Positions 1 to 11,880 of a stretch of 64,000 bases of DNA are shown here, in pieces (within the stretch, counting starts at the first letter, position 1; the number at the start of each line of letters is the position of its first letter). This DNA comes from Hyalella azteca (Eukaryota > Arthropoda > Malacostraca > Amphipoda > Hyalellidae): assembly GCF_000764305.2 (NCBI RefSeq), contig NW_025937277.1, positions 68,052 to 132,051 on the forward strand, read 5' to 3'. The position numbers and the translations under genes were made by a program. The notes under the pieces were generated by a model. It was not told where the DNA came from. It made no database searches and saw nothing but the letters and a program-made list of their open reading frames with translations.

Positions 1-390
1 TTCAATGAAAAAAATGTGCGCTTCAGAAGCGACCTAGCTTTACAAATAATATTTTTCACGTAACGCATAAAAAATTTTCACGAGCCTCGGACATAATTTT
101 TCTTCCCCTTAGAAATAAAAAAACGTAGAAATAAGAAGAAATAAATCTCGTCACATTCACACTATTTCCCCCGAGCTGCGGATATTTGCGTGAAATAAAA
201 AGCTTGTGCCGGGAAACACTTTTAGATTTATTTTTATTAACACGAGATTTTCATCCTCGGCGAGCTTTGATGAATACTTCAGTGTCATCGAGGCCAGGGA
301 AATCGAAGTCAAAAGATGAACTCGATGTCGATTTTATCGTGATTTTTACCGCACGATATCGACCACAAATAACAGTTGTTTCCATAACTA

Positions 391-548
391 ATATTATCAC
401 AATCAAATTGTTCTCTCATCATTATTATCACAATCAAATTGTTCTATCATCATTATTATCATAATCAAATTGTTCTATCATCATTATTATCACAATCAAA
501 TTGTTCTATCATCATTATTATCAAAATCGAATTGTTCTTTCATCATTT
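391..548. repeat. Tandem array, 31-bp unit, ~5 copies
   Basis: The unit AATCAAATTGTTCTATCATC plus ATTATTATCAC repeats with few changes. The short open frames across it are shadows of the repeat. Confidence 0.85.
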
Positions 549-965
549 GTACACTTATTGTTAAAAATCAAGTTTTTTCCATAACAAGTGTTCTTATTTT
601 AAAAAATCATCAAAATTTCATATCTACTTTTACACAAAATAGTTTATCCTCGCAAGAATTAGCCTATCCTCGCAATAATTAGTTCATTTTCATACTAATT
701 TGTTTAATTTCGTAATAATTAGTTTATCCTCGTACTGATTAATTTATCATCGTAATTTATTCAACAGTTTTGCAGGGAAATTTCCCTTAAATTGAGCAAA
801 ATTCGTTCATAATTTACGGATTTTAGTAGACTCAACGGTTCATCGATGGAAAAGACAACGATGGAAAAAAAATTTAAGTTATTCGTGTTAAAAAAATTAT
901 TATTTTAAACGGAAATGTTGGTAGATTTAGCGTAGATAATACATATCATTCCTTAAAAAATTTCT

Positions 966-1592
966 GGCCTGCACGCAGCAGTGATGTAGGCCTACACGCA
1001 GCAGTGATGTAGGCCTACACACAGCGGTGATGTAGGCCTACACGCAGCAGTGATGTAGGCCTACACACAGCAGTGATGTAGGCCTACACGCAGCAGTGAT
1101 GTAGGCCTACAGGCAGCGGTGATGTAGGCCTACACACAGCGGTGATGCAGGCCTACACCCAGCGGTGGTGTAGGCCTACTGGCAGCGCTGATGTAGGCCT
1201 ACAGGCAGCGCTGATGTAGGCCTACAGGCAGCGCTGATGTAGGCCTACAGGCAGCGCTGATGTAGGCCTACCGGCAGCGGTGATGTAGGCCTACAGGCAG
1301 CGGTAATGTAGGCCTACAGGCAGCGCTGATGTAGGCCTACAGGCAGCGGTGATGTAGGCCTACACGCAGCGGTGATGTAGGCCTACAGGCAACGCTGATG
1401 TAGGCCTACACGCAGCGGTGATGTAGGCCTACACGCAGCGGTGATGTAGGCCTACACGCAGCGTTGATGTAGGCCTACAGGCAGCGATGATGTAGGCCTG
1501 CAGGCAGCGCTGATGTAGGCCTACACGCAGCGGTGATGTAGGCCTACAGGCAGCGTTGATGTAGGCCTACAGGCAGCAGTGATGTAGGCCTA
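966..1592. repeat. Tandem array, 23-bp unit, ~27 copies
   Basis: The core of each unit is GCAGCGGTGATGTAGGCCTA. Each copy carries the 10-bp palindrome GTAGGCCTAC, and variants differ mainly in the ACACGCAG or ACAGGCAG part. Non-coding. Confidence 0.92.
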
Positions 1593-1698
1593 CCTTGAAT
1601 TCCGGCGGCGTGGCAAGTTTTTTAAGCGGCCACTTTAGGGAAAATTCGTCGCGGTTCCATTGAGGGCATTGTGAGGGCTGAGGCGGGACTTGCATAGC

Positions 1699-3388
1699 GA
1701 GGGTAGCATCCATATGGAGGAGTGTAGCGTCCATATGGAGGAGGGTAGCGTCCATATGGAGGAGGGTAGTGACTATATGGAGGAGGGTAGTGTCCATATG
1801 GAGGAGGGTAGCGTCCATATGGGGGAGGGTAGCATCCATATGGAGGAGGGTAGCGTCCATATGGGGAGGGTAGCGTCCATATGGAGGAGGGTAGCGTCCA
1901 TATGGGGTGGGTTGCGTCCTATGGAGGAGGGTAGCGTCCATATGGGGGAGGGTAGCGTCCATATGTGGGTAGCGTCCATGTGGAGGAGGGTAGCGTCCAT
2001 ATGGAGGAGGGTATCGTCCATATGGAGGAGGGTGGCGTCTATATGGAGGAGGGCTGCGTCTATATGGAAGGTAGCGTCCATATGGAGAGGGTAGCGACTA
2101 TATGGAGGAGAGTAGCGTCGATATGGAGGAGGGTAGCGTCCATATGGAGGAGAGTAGCGTCAATATGGAGGAGGATAGCGTCCATGTGGAGGAGGGTAGC
2201 GTCCAAATGGAGGAGGGTAGATACTATATGGAGGGTAGCGTCCATATGGAAGAGGGTAGCGTCCATATGGAGGAGGGCAGCGTCGATATGGAGGAGGGTA
2301 GCGTCCATATGGAGGAGGGTAGCGTCCATATGGAGGAGGGTAGCGTCCATATGGAGGAATGTAGCGTCCATATGGAGGAGGGTAGCGTCCATGTGGAGGA
2401 GGGTAGCTCAATATGGAGGAGGGCTGCTCCATATGAAGGAGGGTAGCGTCCATATGGTGAAGGAAAGCGTCCATTTGGGGGAGGGTAGCGTTCATATGGA
2501 GGAGGGTAGCGTCCATATGGAGGAGGGTAGCGTCCATATGGAGAAGGGTGGCGTCTGTATGGAAGAGGGCTGCGTCTATATGGAAGATAGCGTCCATATG
2601 GAGAGGGTAGCGACTATATGGAGGAGAGTAGCGTCGATATGGAGGAGGGTAGCGTCCATATGGAGGAGAATAGCGTCAATATGGAGGAGGATAGCGTCCA
2701 TGTGGAGGAGGGTAGCATCCATATGGATGAGGGTAGCATCCATACGGATGAGGGTAGCGTCCATATAGAGGTGGGTAGCGTCCATATGGGGAGGGTAGCG
2801 TCCATGTGGAGGAGGGTAGCGTCCAAATGGAGGAGGGTAGATACTATATGGAGGGTAGCGTCCATATGGAGGAGGGTATCGTCCATATGGAGGAGGGTAG
2901 CAACTATATGGAGAATGGTAGCGTCCATATGAAGGAGGGTAGCGTCCATATGGGGGAGGGTAGCGTCCATATGGAGGAGGGTAGCAGCTATATGGAGAAT
3001 GATAGCGTCCATATGGAGGAGGGTAGCAACTACATGGAGGATCGCGTTCACATAGGGAGAGTAGCGTCCATTTGGAAGAGGGTTGCGTCTATATGGAGGA
3101 GGGTAGCGTTCATATGGGTAGGGTAGTGTCCATATGCAGGAGTAGCAACTATATGGAGGGTAGGTTTCCATATGGTGGAGAGTAGCGTCCATATGGAGGA
3201 GGGTAGCGTCCATATGTAGAAGGGAAGCGCCCATGTGGAAGAGGGTAGCGTCTATATGAAGGAAAGTAGCATCCAAAAATGGGGAGGATAGCGTCCATAT
3301 GGTGAACAGTAGCGTCTACATGGGGGAGAGTACCCCTCCACATAGGGAGGCTTAGGGAGGCTAACTTCCATATGAAGGAGGGTAGTCT
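1699..3388. repeat. Tandem array, 21-bp unit, ~80 copies, with higher-order period
   Basis: The core of each unit is GGTAGCGTCCATATGGAGGA. Because 21 is a multiple of three, open frames up to 267 codons run through it on both strands, reading as heptapeptide repeats such as EGSVHME or RVASIWR. A variant block near 2056-2180 recurs near 2572-2696, giving a higher-order period of about 516 bp. I do not regard it as coding. Confidence 0.92.
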
Positions 3389-3911
3389 CATCAAGAATAT
3401 ATTGTGTTACGTGGTAAGGAGGAATAGACGTGGCTTATGAGACCGACGATGACATGTCAATCAAAGGGACTTTCACTCGTCGCACTCCTCACAATATTAC
3501 TAAATGAGGAGGGACACTCTTTCCTCTCACCCCTTGCTGTGTTACTAAATTCCTTATCAATACTCATAAAATAAAGTCACTATATACATACCGCTTAAAT
3601 TGACCATCTATCCTGTTGACATTACGATACCATGTTCAAAAGATTACGAACAATTAAGCGAAGCTTTTGAAAAATCACAGATTTTCAAGAAATAGCTTCT
3701 TAGAACGTTCTAAATCATTAACAATAAATAATAAATGAAAATAATTAGTAATATAACATATAATATCAATTTCTTCAGATAGTTCTGGTATCGTTCACAG
3801 CTCGCAGCTCTGGAAACGCACGCTACGCTGTCGCTCTGCACGGGCTGTTGAACCTCAAAGACTTGTGATGCTCCGTGGCTCTCAGAGCTCTCTGAACTCA
3901 AGCTCTTGATA

Positions 3912-4185
3912 CGCGCTCTCAATAGCGCTCTAAATACATGCTCTCAATAGCGCTCTAAATACATGCTCTCAATAGCGCTCTATATACATGCTCTCAATAG
4001 AGCTCTAAATACATGCTCTCAATAGCTCTCTAAATACATGCTCTCAATAGCTCTCTAAATACATGCTCTAAATAGCTCTCTAAATACATGCTCTCAATAG
4101 CTCTCTAAATACATGCTCTCAATAGCGCTCTAAATACATGCTCCCAATAGCGCTCTAAATACATGCTCTCAATAGCGCTCTAAAT
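3912..4185. repeat. Tandem array, 25-bp unit, ~11 copies
   Basis: The unit is CGCTCTAAATACATGCTCTC plus AATAG. It abuts a slightly GC-richer stretch at 3785-3915 that shows an unconvincing minus-strand open frame. Confidence 0.88.
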
Positions 4186-4707
4186 GGAGAAGTTTTCATT
4201 TCTCATTTTCAATTTAGAAGTTTTGATGAATATGTCAGTCTCATTATGGCCAGCATTAATAAATTTTCATAGCGTTTTGAAAAATAACCTTAATTTGATA
4301 ATAAAACTTAGTGAATTATTAAGCAGTTATAATGAAATAAAACATTAAGGTATAGATTAAGATATTAAAATTTATGTGTAATGTCCGTAGACTACGACAT
4401 AGCTCACAATGAACGTTTGATGTTATGGGAAATGTCCGTGTACAACTCTGCTAGAGATATTTGAAACATAATGTTTGCAGTACATTCAAATAATGTTATT
4501 GATGATTATGTTATATTGTAATTAATTATAAACTAATTTGCTGCTAATGAGTCAAGTAAGAGTAACCGCATTACCAACTAATTACTCAATATTACTAATT
4601 TACTAGCAAAATCCAGCTATTATTATAATTTGGCTTTTGCAATTTCTTAAACAAAGTTAAAACTGAAAAACGATTGAAACTCGGAAAATTTTTTGGCGAG
4701 CGAATAA

Positions 4708-4868
4708 AATTATTGTTACCTTTTACAATACCTAGTTCTTCTTATTTTTTACAATATTTATTCCTATTTTTTACAATAATTATTGCTATTTCTTACAATA
4801 TTTACTGTTATCTTATACAATAGTTATTATTATTTTTTACAATAAATATTGTTATCTTTTATAAATAT
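4708..4868. repeat. Degenerate AT-rich tandem array, ~30-bp unit
   Basis: Copies of TTATTTTTTACAATA with variable spacers repeat about five times. Confidence 0.6.
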
Positions 4869-4988
4869 TATTGTGAATGAAGAGTATCGACTTACGCGTA
4901 CATATAATGACGTTCTGAGGCAGACGACCTCCACCTGCAACAACATCGTTTGAATTTGACGTCGAACTGAGGAGCTTCCATTGCTTTA

Positions 4989-5265
4989 ATGCCTTTAGTG
5001 AGTGCCTTTAGTGAATGCCTTTAGTGAGAGCCGTTAGTAAATGCCATTAGTTATGCCTATAGTGAGTGCCGTTAGTGAGTGCCTTTAGTGAGGGCCGTTA
5101 GTAAATGCCTTTAGTGAGTGCCTTTAGTGAGTGCCGTTAGTAAATGCCTTTAGTGAGTGCCTGTAGTGAATGCCTTTACTGAGTGCCGTTAGTAAATGCC
5201 ATTAGTTATGCCTATAGTCGATTCCTGTAGTAAATGCCTTTGTTCGATGCCTCTAGGCGTTTAGT
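4989..5265. repeat. Tandem array, 13-bp unit, ~20 copies
   Basis: The unit is TGCCTTTAGTGAG, with variants TGCCGTTAGTGAG and TGCCATTAGTTA. Confidence 0.85.
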
Positions 5266-5292
5266 GGATGCCTATTGAATGAGGATTTTCCG

Positions 5293-5585
5293 AGCATCCT
5301 GCCTATCATCCTGCCTATCATCCTGCCTATCATCCTGCCTATCATCCTGCCTATCATCCTGCCTATCATCCTGCCTATCATCCAGCCTATCATCCTGCCT
5401 ATCATCCAGCCTATCATCCAGCCTATCATCCTGCCTATCATCCATCCTGCCTATCTTCCTGCCTATCATCCTGCCTATCATCCTGCCTATCATCCTGCCT
5501 ATCTTCCTGCCTATCATCCAGCCTATCATCCTCCCTATCATCCTGCCTATCTTCCTGCCTATCATCCTGCCTATCATCCTGCCTA
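5293..5585. repeat. Tandem array, 12-bp unit, ~24 copies
   Basis: The unit is CCTGCCTATCAT with CCAGCCTATCAT variants. Twelve bases equals four codons, so open frames on both strands (for example repeated GRMI) are artefacts of the repeat. Confidence 0.9.
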
Positions 5586-6317
5586 GACGGTTGATATAAG
5601 GTTGACAGGTTCAAGACAGATCTCAACCCTATTAATAACACCGTGACAACTAGTCGCCTGAGAAACGAATTTATTGACATATAAATCCATGAACCTTATC
5701 TTGACATATTCTTTTCTTATCACCATTTTTGTTGCACTGAATTCATGCTAAACGTTTAGCTCTTCAAAGGTGCATGCAATTCAGTTGAATTTTCTGCTGG
5801 AATTGTGCGCTGAATTTTCCACGAATTTGTCTTGTTTTGAAGCGATGTAGCGAATGCCTGATTAGGTCCCCTATTGAAAACCAGAGCCGAATTATCGGGG
5901 GCTCACGAGCAAGATTTTCATAAGGGTTTTAGGCTCTGATGCAAATGAAGGGAAAACCGCATGCAGCTGCATTTCTTTATATATAAATATTCATATAGAT
6001 GTATTTATTTTACAGTGTATGCAATTTTATATGGATTTTACGTCTGTTTTGTTGTTTTATTATTGATGTTTATTATATAATTGATTACTACATATTAAAA
6101 AGTAATTTCTACTTGAAAAATCTATAAACTTTAGATAATTTGTCCCAACCATCCTTTTTTATGTCAGTTTCATCATATATGAATGGAAATTACTTTCAAT
6201 ATGAAATAAGCTTAAATTATTTATTTGAGTCAAACGATAAATTCTAATAAATCTTCATTAGTGGAACTCGCTATTAATTATCTTTAAATTAATTGGCGTG
6301 TAAGCCGCACCTGGTAA

Positions 6318-6976
6318 TCGATGGGGACAAACTGGGACAAAGACTTAGTCCCTGGACACACGGTACCAGCTGGGACAAAGACTTGATTCCTGGAACACAC
6401 GGTACCTACTGGGACAAAGACTTGGTCCCTGGGACACATGTTACCAACTGGGACAAAGACTTGGTCCCTGGGACACACGGTACCAGCTGGGACAAAGACT
6501 TGATTCCTGGAACACACGGTACCAGCTGGGACAAAGACTTGGTCCCTGGGACACATGGTACCAACTGGGACAAAGACTTGATCCCTGGGACACACGGTAC
6601 CAGCTGGGACAAAGACTTGATCCCTGGGACACACGGTACCAGCTGGGACAAAGACTTGGACCCTGGGACACACGGTACCAGCTGGGACAAAGACTTGATC
6701 CCTGGGACACACGGTACCAGCTGGGACAAAGTATTTGTCCCTGGGACACACGGTACCAGCTGGGACAAAGACTTGATCCCTGGGACACACGGTACCAGCT
6801 GGGACAAAGACTAGGTCACTGGGACACACGGTACCAACTGGGACAAAGACTAGGTCACTGGGACACACGGTACCAACTGGGACAAAGACTAGGTCGCTGG
6901 GACACACGGTACCAGCTGGGACATGGACCTAGTTCCTTGGATACCTGAAGAAAAGCTGGGACAAAGCCCTGGTCCC
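6318..6976. repeat. Tandem array, 39-bp unit, ~16 copies
   Basis: The unit contains GGTACCAGCTGGGACAAAGA and then CTTGATCCCTGGGACACAC. Thirty-nine bases is 13 codons, so a plus-strand frame reads as GTHGTSWDKDLIP repeats. No start context, flanking exon or splice signal supports expression. Confidence 0.92.
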
Positions 6977-8228
6977 AGAGACTAACAATAGTCCCATTCA
7001 GATCATCCGTTCCTACTCTACATTAATTCACATTCATTATTCAGTTCTCAATAATCTCTTGTATTTGAAGCATCAATACTTGCGACAGTGAACCCAATAC
7101 TAGAAAAAGCATTTTACATTCAATGGTATATATATGAAAATATAATGTGAATTTTGATTTTTTTTACAGTTATCTATAACTCCGATTAATGCGAGCATAT
7201 CAAATTATCAATTGTTTCATAACCATCAACATAATTCCGATCAAAATATTAATAAGATTCCGATCAAATTCTTGTCGATATTTTTATAGATGGGCAATTC
7301 ACTATTCGTAATTCATATCAATGAAATAATATGTCTATAGGACAGTCATGATTCATTTGGTATTATCGTTATTTACTTTCAAACGATTCTAAATGGAAAA
7401 AGTCTTCTTTATAACAAGATAGTAAGTAATAGGGAATTTAATTGATAATTATGATTATGAGTATAATCATTAATTAGGATTGTTTAATTTGAGTCTGCAC
7501 TTTAAATATATGGTTAATGAATTGATTGGAATCTAAAAGCATCGATTTAATGGGCCATTAGAGGCTAAATGGACTCCAGGCACGCGCCTCTTTCACAGCC
7601 TTACGAATATATTAGATTTTATTATTTATGTGTATGTTATATATTATTTATCAATTGTATTATATATTATATTTTATGATTACTTACCATAGTCTGAATG
7701 TATGTTATCAATTTGGAATAATGGGTTTTGATATTATGTACCATACGCATTTCCTTCATTGAATCATTTATGATTGTTTTACCCGTAAGAAAATAATAGA
7801 TTTCACGTCGTCGGTGATTTACCGACGTGGTCCGGTTAATGAATGGTGAATGGCTTGTGTGTTTATTTAGAAATTCATTTTTCACAAATTCCGCACTTTT
7901 CGACACTAAATTAAAATTCAATAAAAAGACTTGTTACAAGTACTCTTGGTTTCGTAAACAAGTTCTCGAGAATACAGTATATATAAACAAATATAACCCA
8001 TAGCATCGAATAAACAAATTAACTAGCATTAATCTTAATTAATCATGTGGCAATTAAATCCCTCCTCACAAATAAAGCTTGGCTTAATTTAGCGCATAAA
8101 TCTAAGCAGCGGGGAAGTGCGTGTAATCAACGCAGGGAAATAATGCAGGGGAAATTCCCTCGAGATTTAAAGTTAATGGGAAAAGGAGAAGCGATTTCCA
8201 TTTTTTGGTGAATTTTATTTATGTTTCA

Positions 8229-8487
8229 GAGGCAGCTGGGAAGTGCAAAGGCTGGGAAATGATGCAGAGACTGGGAAGTGATGCAGAGGCTGGGAAGTGA
8301 TGCAGAGGCTGGGAAGTGATGCAGAGGCTGGGAAGTGATGCGGAGGCTGGGAAGTGATGCAGAGGCTAGGAAGTGATGCAGAGGCTGGGAAGTGATGCAG
8401 AGGCTGGGAAGTGATGCAGAGGCTGGGACAGAGGCTGGGAAGTGATGCAAAGGCTGGGAAGTGATGCAGAGGCTGGGAAGTGATGCA
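8229..8487. repeat. Tandem array, 19-bp unit, ~13 copies
   Basis: The unit is GATGCAGAGGCTGGGAAGT. Confidence 0.9.
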
Positions 8488-10023
8488 ATAACTTTTTCCT
8501 GGAGTTCAAGATAATTTTTGCAGATTTTTCACGGCGTCAAGAAAATTTGCGAGTTGATTTAATTTAAAAGTTTTAATTTCCTTCTCACCGGAACTCAACT
8601 TCACGATTGAGATTTTTTCTTCGAGATTAAATAAAAAACTTCACGGATAAAAACTTCTTTAAAAACTCTTCCATTTTTTATTTTTAAGTAATGAGACACG
8701 TGCTGCGATGTTTGAATTCTGGACTCAAAATTCACTCATTTCCCAAAAAATTAAAAATTTAAAACTTATGACATTAATACCTTGAACATGAATAATGAGT
8801 CATACTCCATTGGTAACAAACACATTGAAGCATTTCAGTGAACAAAATGCATTTAATAGAAAAGAACATACTATACTGTATATGAATAGTCTCTTATACC
8901 CAGTTATTGGTGGCTTGATATTTGTTATTGGCTGCCATCGATTTACTGATGGATATCTTAGGCATTATTTCGTGACTGGTGGATAAAATGAAAAACAAAG
9001 TTATTGCTTATTGCACTTTATATACAATCCTTATTATTTTTTTACTTGGTTTACAATTAATATTTTCCCTTCATTTTAAAAGATGCATTATTGCTTGGCA
9101 GCTCTACGACGTTGCCTCATTATACTTAAGTTTATATCAAAATAAGACAAGCACAATAATATTTATACAGATAAGATTTATTGCGATATGGTAAATTCAC
9201 GATCATAATATAAGATAATAATCTGATATAGATAATAATCTAATAAAGATAATAATTAGTTTATGATGGAATAATACAATACAGGAATATTTAATCAAAT
9301 TTTTTCGACTGCCACCAGCTTAGGAGCGGCCATTGGCCTCCATACGCTCGTGAATATTTCAATTCATCGTTGATTATCAATTTTACGACATAACTGATTA
9401 TTCTTATAACAAAATTACTATTAATTTTGTTAATTTCACTGATTCACTGATGTACAATTAATTTTTCCTAGTTTGTATGAAAATTTTGATGATCTAAAAT
9501 TCGTCAAAACGTGAACAGCAATTAGTATTCATTTGCCTAATCATCACAAAAATAATTGATACAATATTTTATTAAACGATTAATGGTACTAATATGCATT
9601 CGTTGCTATGAATTTAATTTTACCGGAAATTATAATTATGAAAGGGATCTGCACGTCAAATAAGAAACGCTTTTTATTAATGTGTTCTAGTAATCGACTG
9701 GGCACTTTCGTACTTTTATTCGTAATGCTATTCCTACCTGATCTGATTTGTAATGACCACCCTTCCAACAGACGTCAGATCAATTGTCTTATTCGAAATG
9801 CTATTCCTACCTGCATAGGCAACCATCTGGTGCTCAGGAATTAAATGTTTTTGAGCATGTCAACATTCGGGACTTGGTTGTGTCAACAATTAACATCACC
9901 TAACTTTACATATTTTTTCGCATTTATATAAGTAAAAATTACATTATTATTAAAATTTTTTCATAATTTTAAATTAATTTCTGTAATTTATACCGGGAAT
10001 TTGAGACGTACAGTAAAATTACG

Positions 10024-10383
10024 CCATGATATGTGTCATGTTTTACTGATATGTGTCATGTTTCACTGATATGTGTCATGTTTCACTGATATGTGTCATG
10101 TTTCACTGATATGTGTCATGTTTCACTGATATGTGCTATGTTTCACTGATAAGTGTCATGTTACACTGATATGTGTCATGTTTCACTGATATGTGTCATG
10201 TTTCACTGATATGTGTCATGTTTCACTGATATGTATCATGTTTTATTGATATGTGTCATGTTTCACTGATATGTGTCATGTTTCACTGATATGTGTCATG
10301 TTTCACTGATATGTGCCATGTTTCACTGATATGTGTCATGTTTCACTAATATGCGTCATGTTTCACTGATATGTGTCATGTTT
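10024..10383. repeat. Tandem array, 20-bp unit, 18 copies
   Basis: The unit is TGATATGTGTCATGTTTCAC, very uniform with isolated substitutions. Confidence 0.93.
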
Positions 10384-10739
10384 GAGGGTCATATCCAATT
10401 TTAATTCGGGGACTGTTGCTTCTCATATTTGAACAATCACGTTTGTGCTTAAAAGTAGTCAGAAGCTTAAAAAAACCTTCCAAATTAAAAAATTCGTTTC
10501 CAAATTAAAAACGAAATCGCAGCGATTTTTTTGCCCTATTGGAAACATCAGTTTTAATTAACGGAATAAAATGGACCGATCGCTTCACTTATTTCAAATA
10601 ATGACGAGCGGAAAATTGGCAAAATGCCAAATACTTCTTAAACAATATCTATTTTTATTATCCCTTCAATTATTGCATTTTTTTATCAAAGTCTTTTCAA
10701 AAATCTATGACGAAAATCACTGTGGAGTAAAATAACCGA

Positions 10740-10915
10740 GAACCTTAAACAGACCTTGAGACCTTAAATAGACTTAATAACCATAAATTGACCTAAAGAC
10801 CCTAACTAGCCCTTGAGTCCTCAAATAGCTCTAGAGACCTTAATAAAGTAGACCCAGAGACCTTATATTTACCTTGAGACCTTAAATAGTCCTAGAAACC
10901 TTAAGTATAAGATGT
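10740..10915. repeat. Degenerate array of GACCTTAAATAG-like units
   Basis: Motifs such as GAGACCTTAAATAGACCTT recur at irregular spacing, suggesting an old, decayed minisatellite. Confidence 0.5.
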
Positions 10916-11011
10916 AAAGATTGGACAAAGCTTCGTATTTTAGGTAAAGTTACAATTCAAGTCAGACAATCACCGACACTTCGCAATTATTAAAGCTGTT
11001 TTGCAGTGCCA

Positions 11012-11175
11012 TATATACATGTATATATACCATATACGGTATATACCACGTATATACCATATATATATACCGTATTTATCATGTATATATAATATACAGT
11101 ATATACCACGTATATAACATAAATATATACCATATATACATGTATATACCATATATATACCATATCCCATATATA
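11012..11175. repeat. AT-rich TATACCATATA-type array
   Basis: Alternating TATATACC, CATATATAC and CGTATATAC blocks. Low-complexity, non-coding. Confidence 0.7.
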
Positions 11176-11251
11176 CACGGCGCAGGTAAATTCAAATGGT
11201 AAGTAAAAGGCGTACAGAAAAGCTGAGAGCCACGCTCTCTGTATATCACAT

Positions 11252-11417
11252 GTGCTCTAAAAAAATTAGTGAGAATTTGTCTAAATAGCGACACACTTTC
11301 TGCCCTTGCGATGCTCATCCTCACCCAATTTGGCCCGGCCAAATTAAGTATCAGTCAGTACTACGTGCAGAAAATGTCACAATTTGGACAATATAATCCC
11401 TTTATTTCTTTGAGTGT
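11252..11417. mobile_element. MITE-like element, copy 1
   Basis: The ends are imperfect inverted repeats: the left end reads GAGAATTTGTCTAAAT, while the reverse complement of the right end reads CACTCAAAGAAATA followed by TTGTCCAAATTGTGAC. Similar ends occur at 18052-18222 and 23113-23292, so the three look like relatives of one non-autonomous family. No coding capacity. Confidence 0.4.
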
Positions 11418-11692
11418 GGGTGCGCTGCAGAATATTGGCCGAATCATCGTCGGCCAGTCAGCGGCAGCCTTTATTTTTTGGCAGGAAAGCGAGGGCGGAG
11501 CGCGGAACATCAGTGAGATCTGCAAGGGAAATAATTTGAATTGAATTTTTTTTAATTTATACTCATTCATATTTAATTATCACACTGAGTCATTACGAAG
11601 CTATTGAAGAAAATATTTATTAACTTGATGTTGGGAAAAGAATTCAGCGGATCCATGTTGTAACCAATTTTGCACAATCTTAAGTATCATTT

Positions 11693-11880
11693 TCCTTTTT
11701 AACGGTCATTTGACACTTTTAACGTCTGTTCTACACTTTCAACTGCCATTTGGCTCTTTTCATGTCCGTTCTTCACTTTCAACTGCCATTTTGCTCTTTT
11801 AAGTCTGTTTTACACTTTCAAAAGCCATTTCGCGCTTTCAGCACTAAATTTAGTTTTTCTTCAGTCATTTAACACTTTCC
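11693..11880. repeat. Degenerate array, ~45-bp unit, ~4 copies
   Basis: Repeats of CACTTTCAACTGCCATTT followed by a GCTCTTTTNNGTCTGTT-like segment. Confidence 0.6.

Noticed and set aside
966..1592. Possible CRISPR array (regular direct repeats)
   Set aside because: Repeats are head-to-tail with no unique spacers and the genome is eukaryotic.
1690..3276. Frames of up to 267 codons with EGSVHME or RVASIWR repeats
   Set aside because: 21-bp repeat read through in several frames on both strands.
3710..3922. 70-codon minus frame in a GC-richer stretch
   Set aside because: No recognised similarity, no convincing splice sites, and it runs into a 25-bp array.
6284..6907. Frames with GTHGTSWDKDLIP or CPRDQVFVPAGTV repeats
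   Set aside because: 39-bp minisatellite; no gene context.
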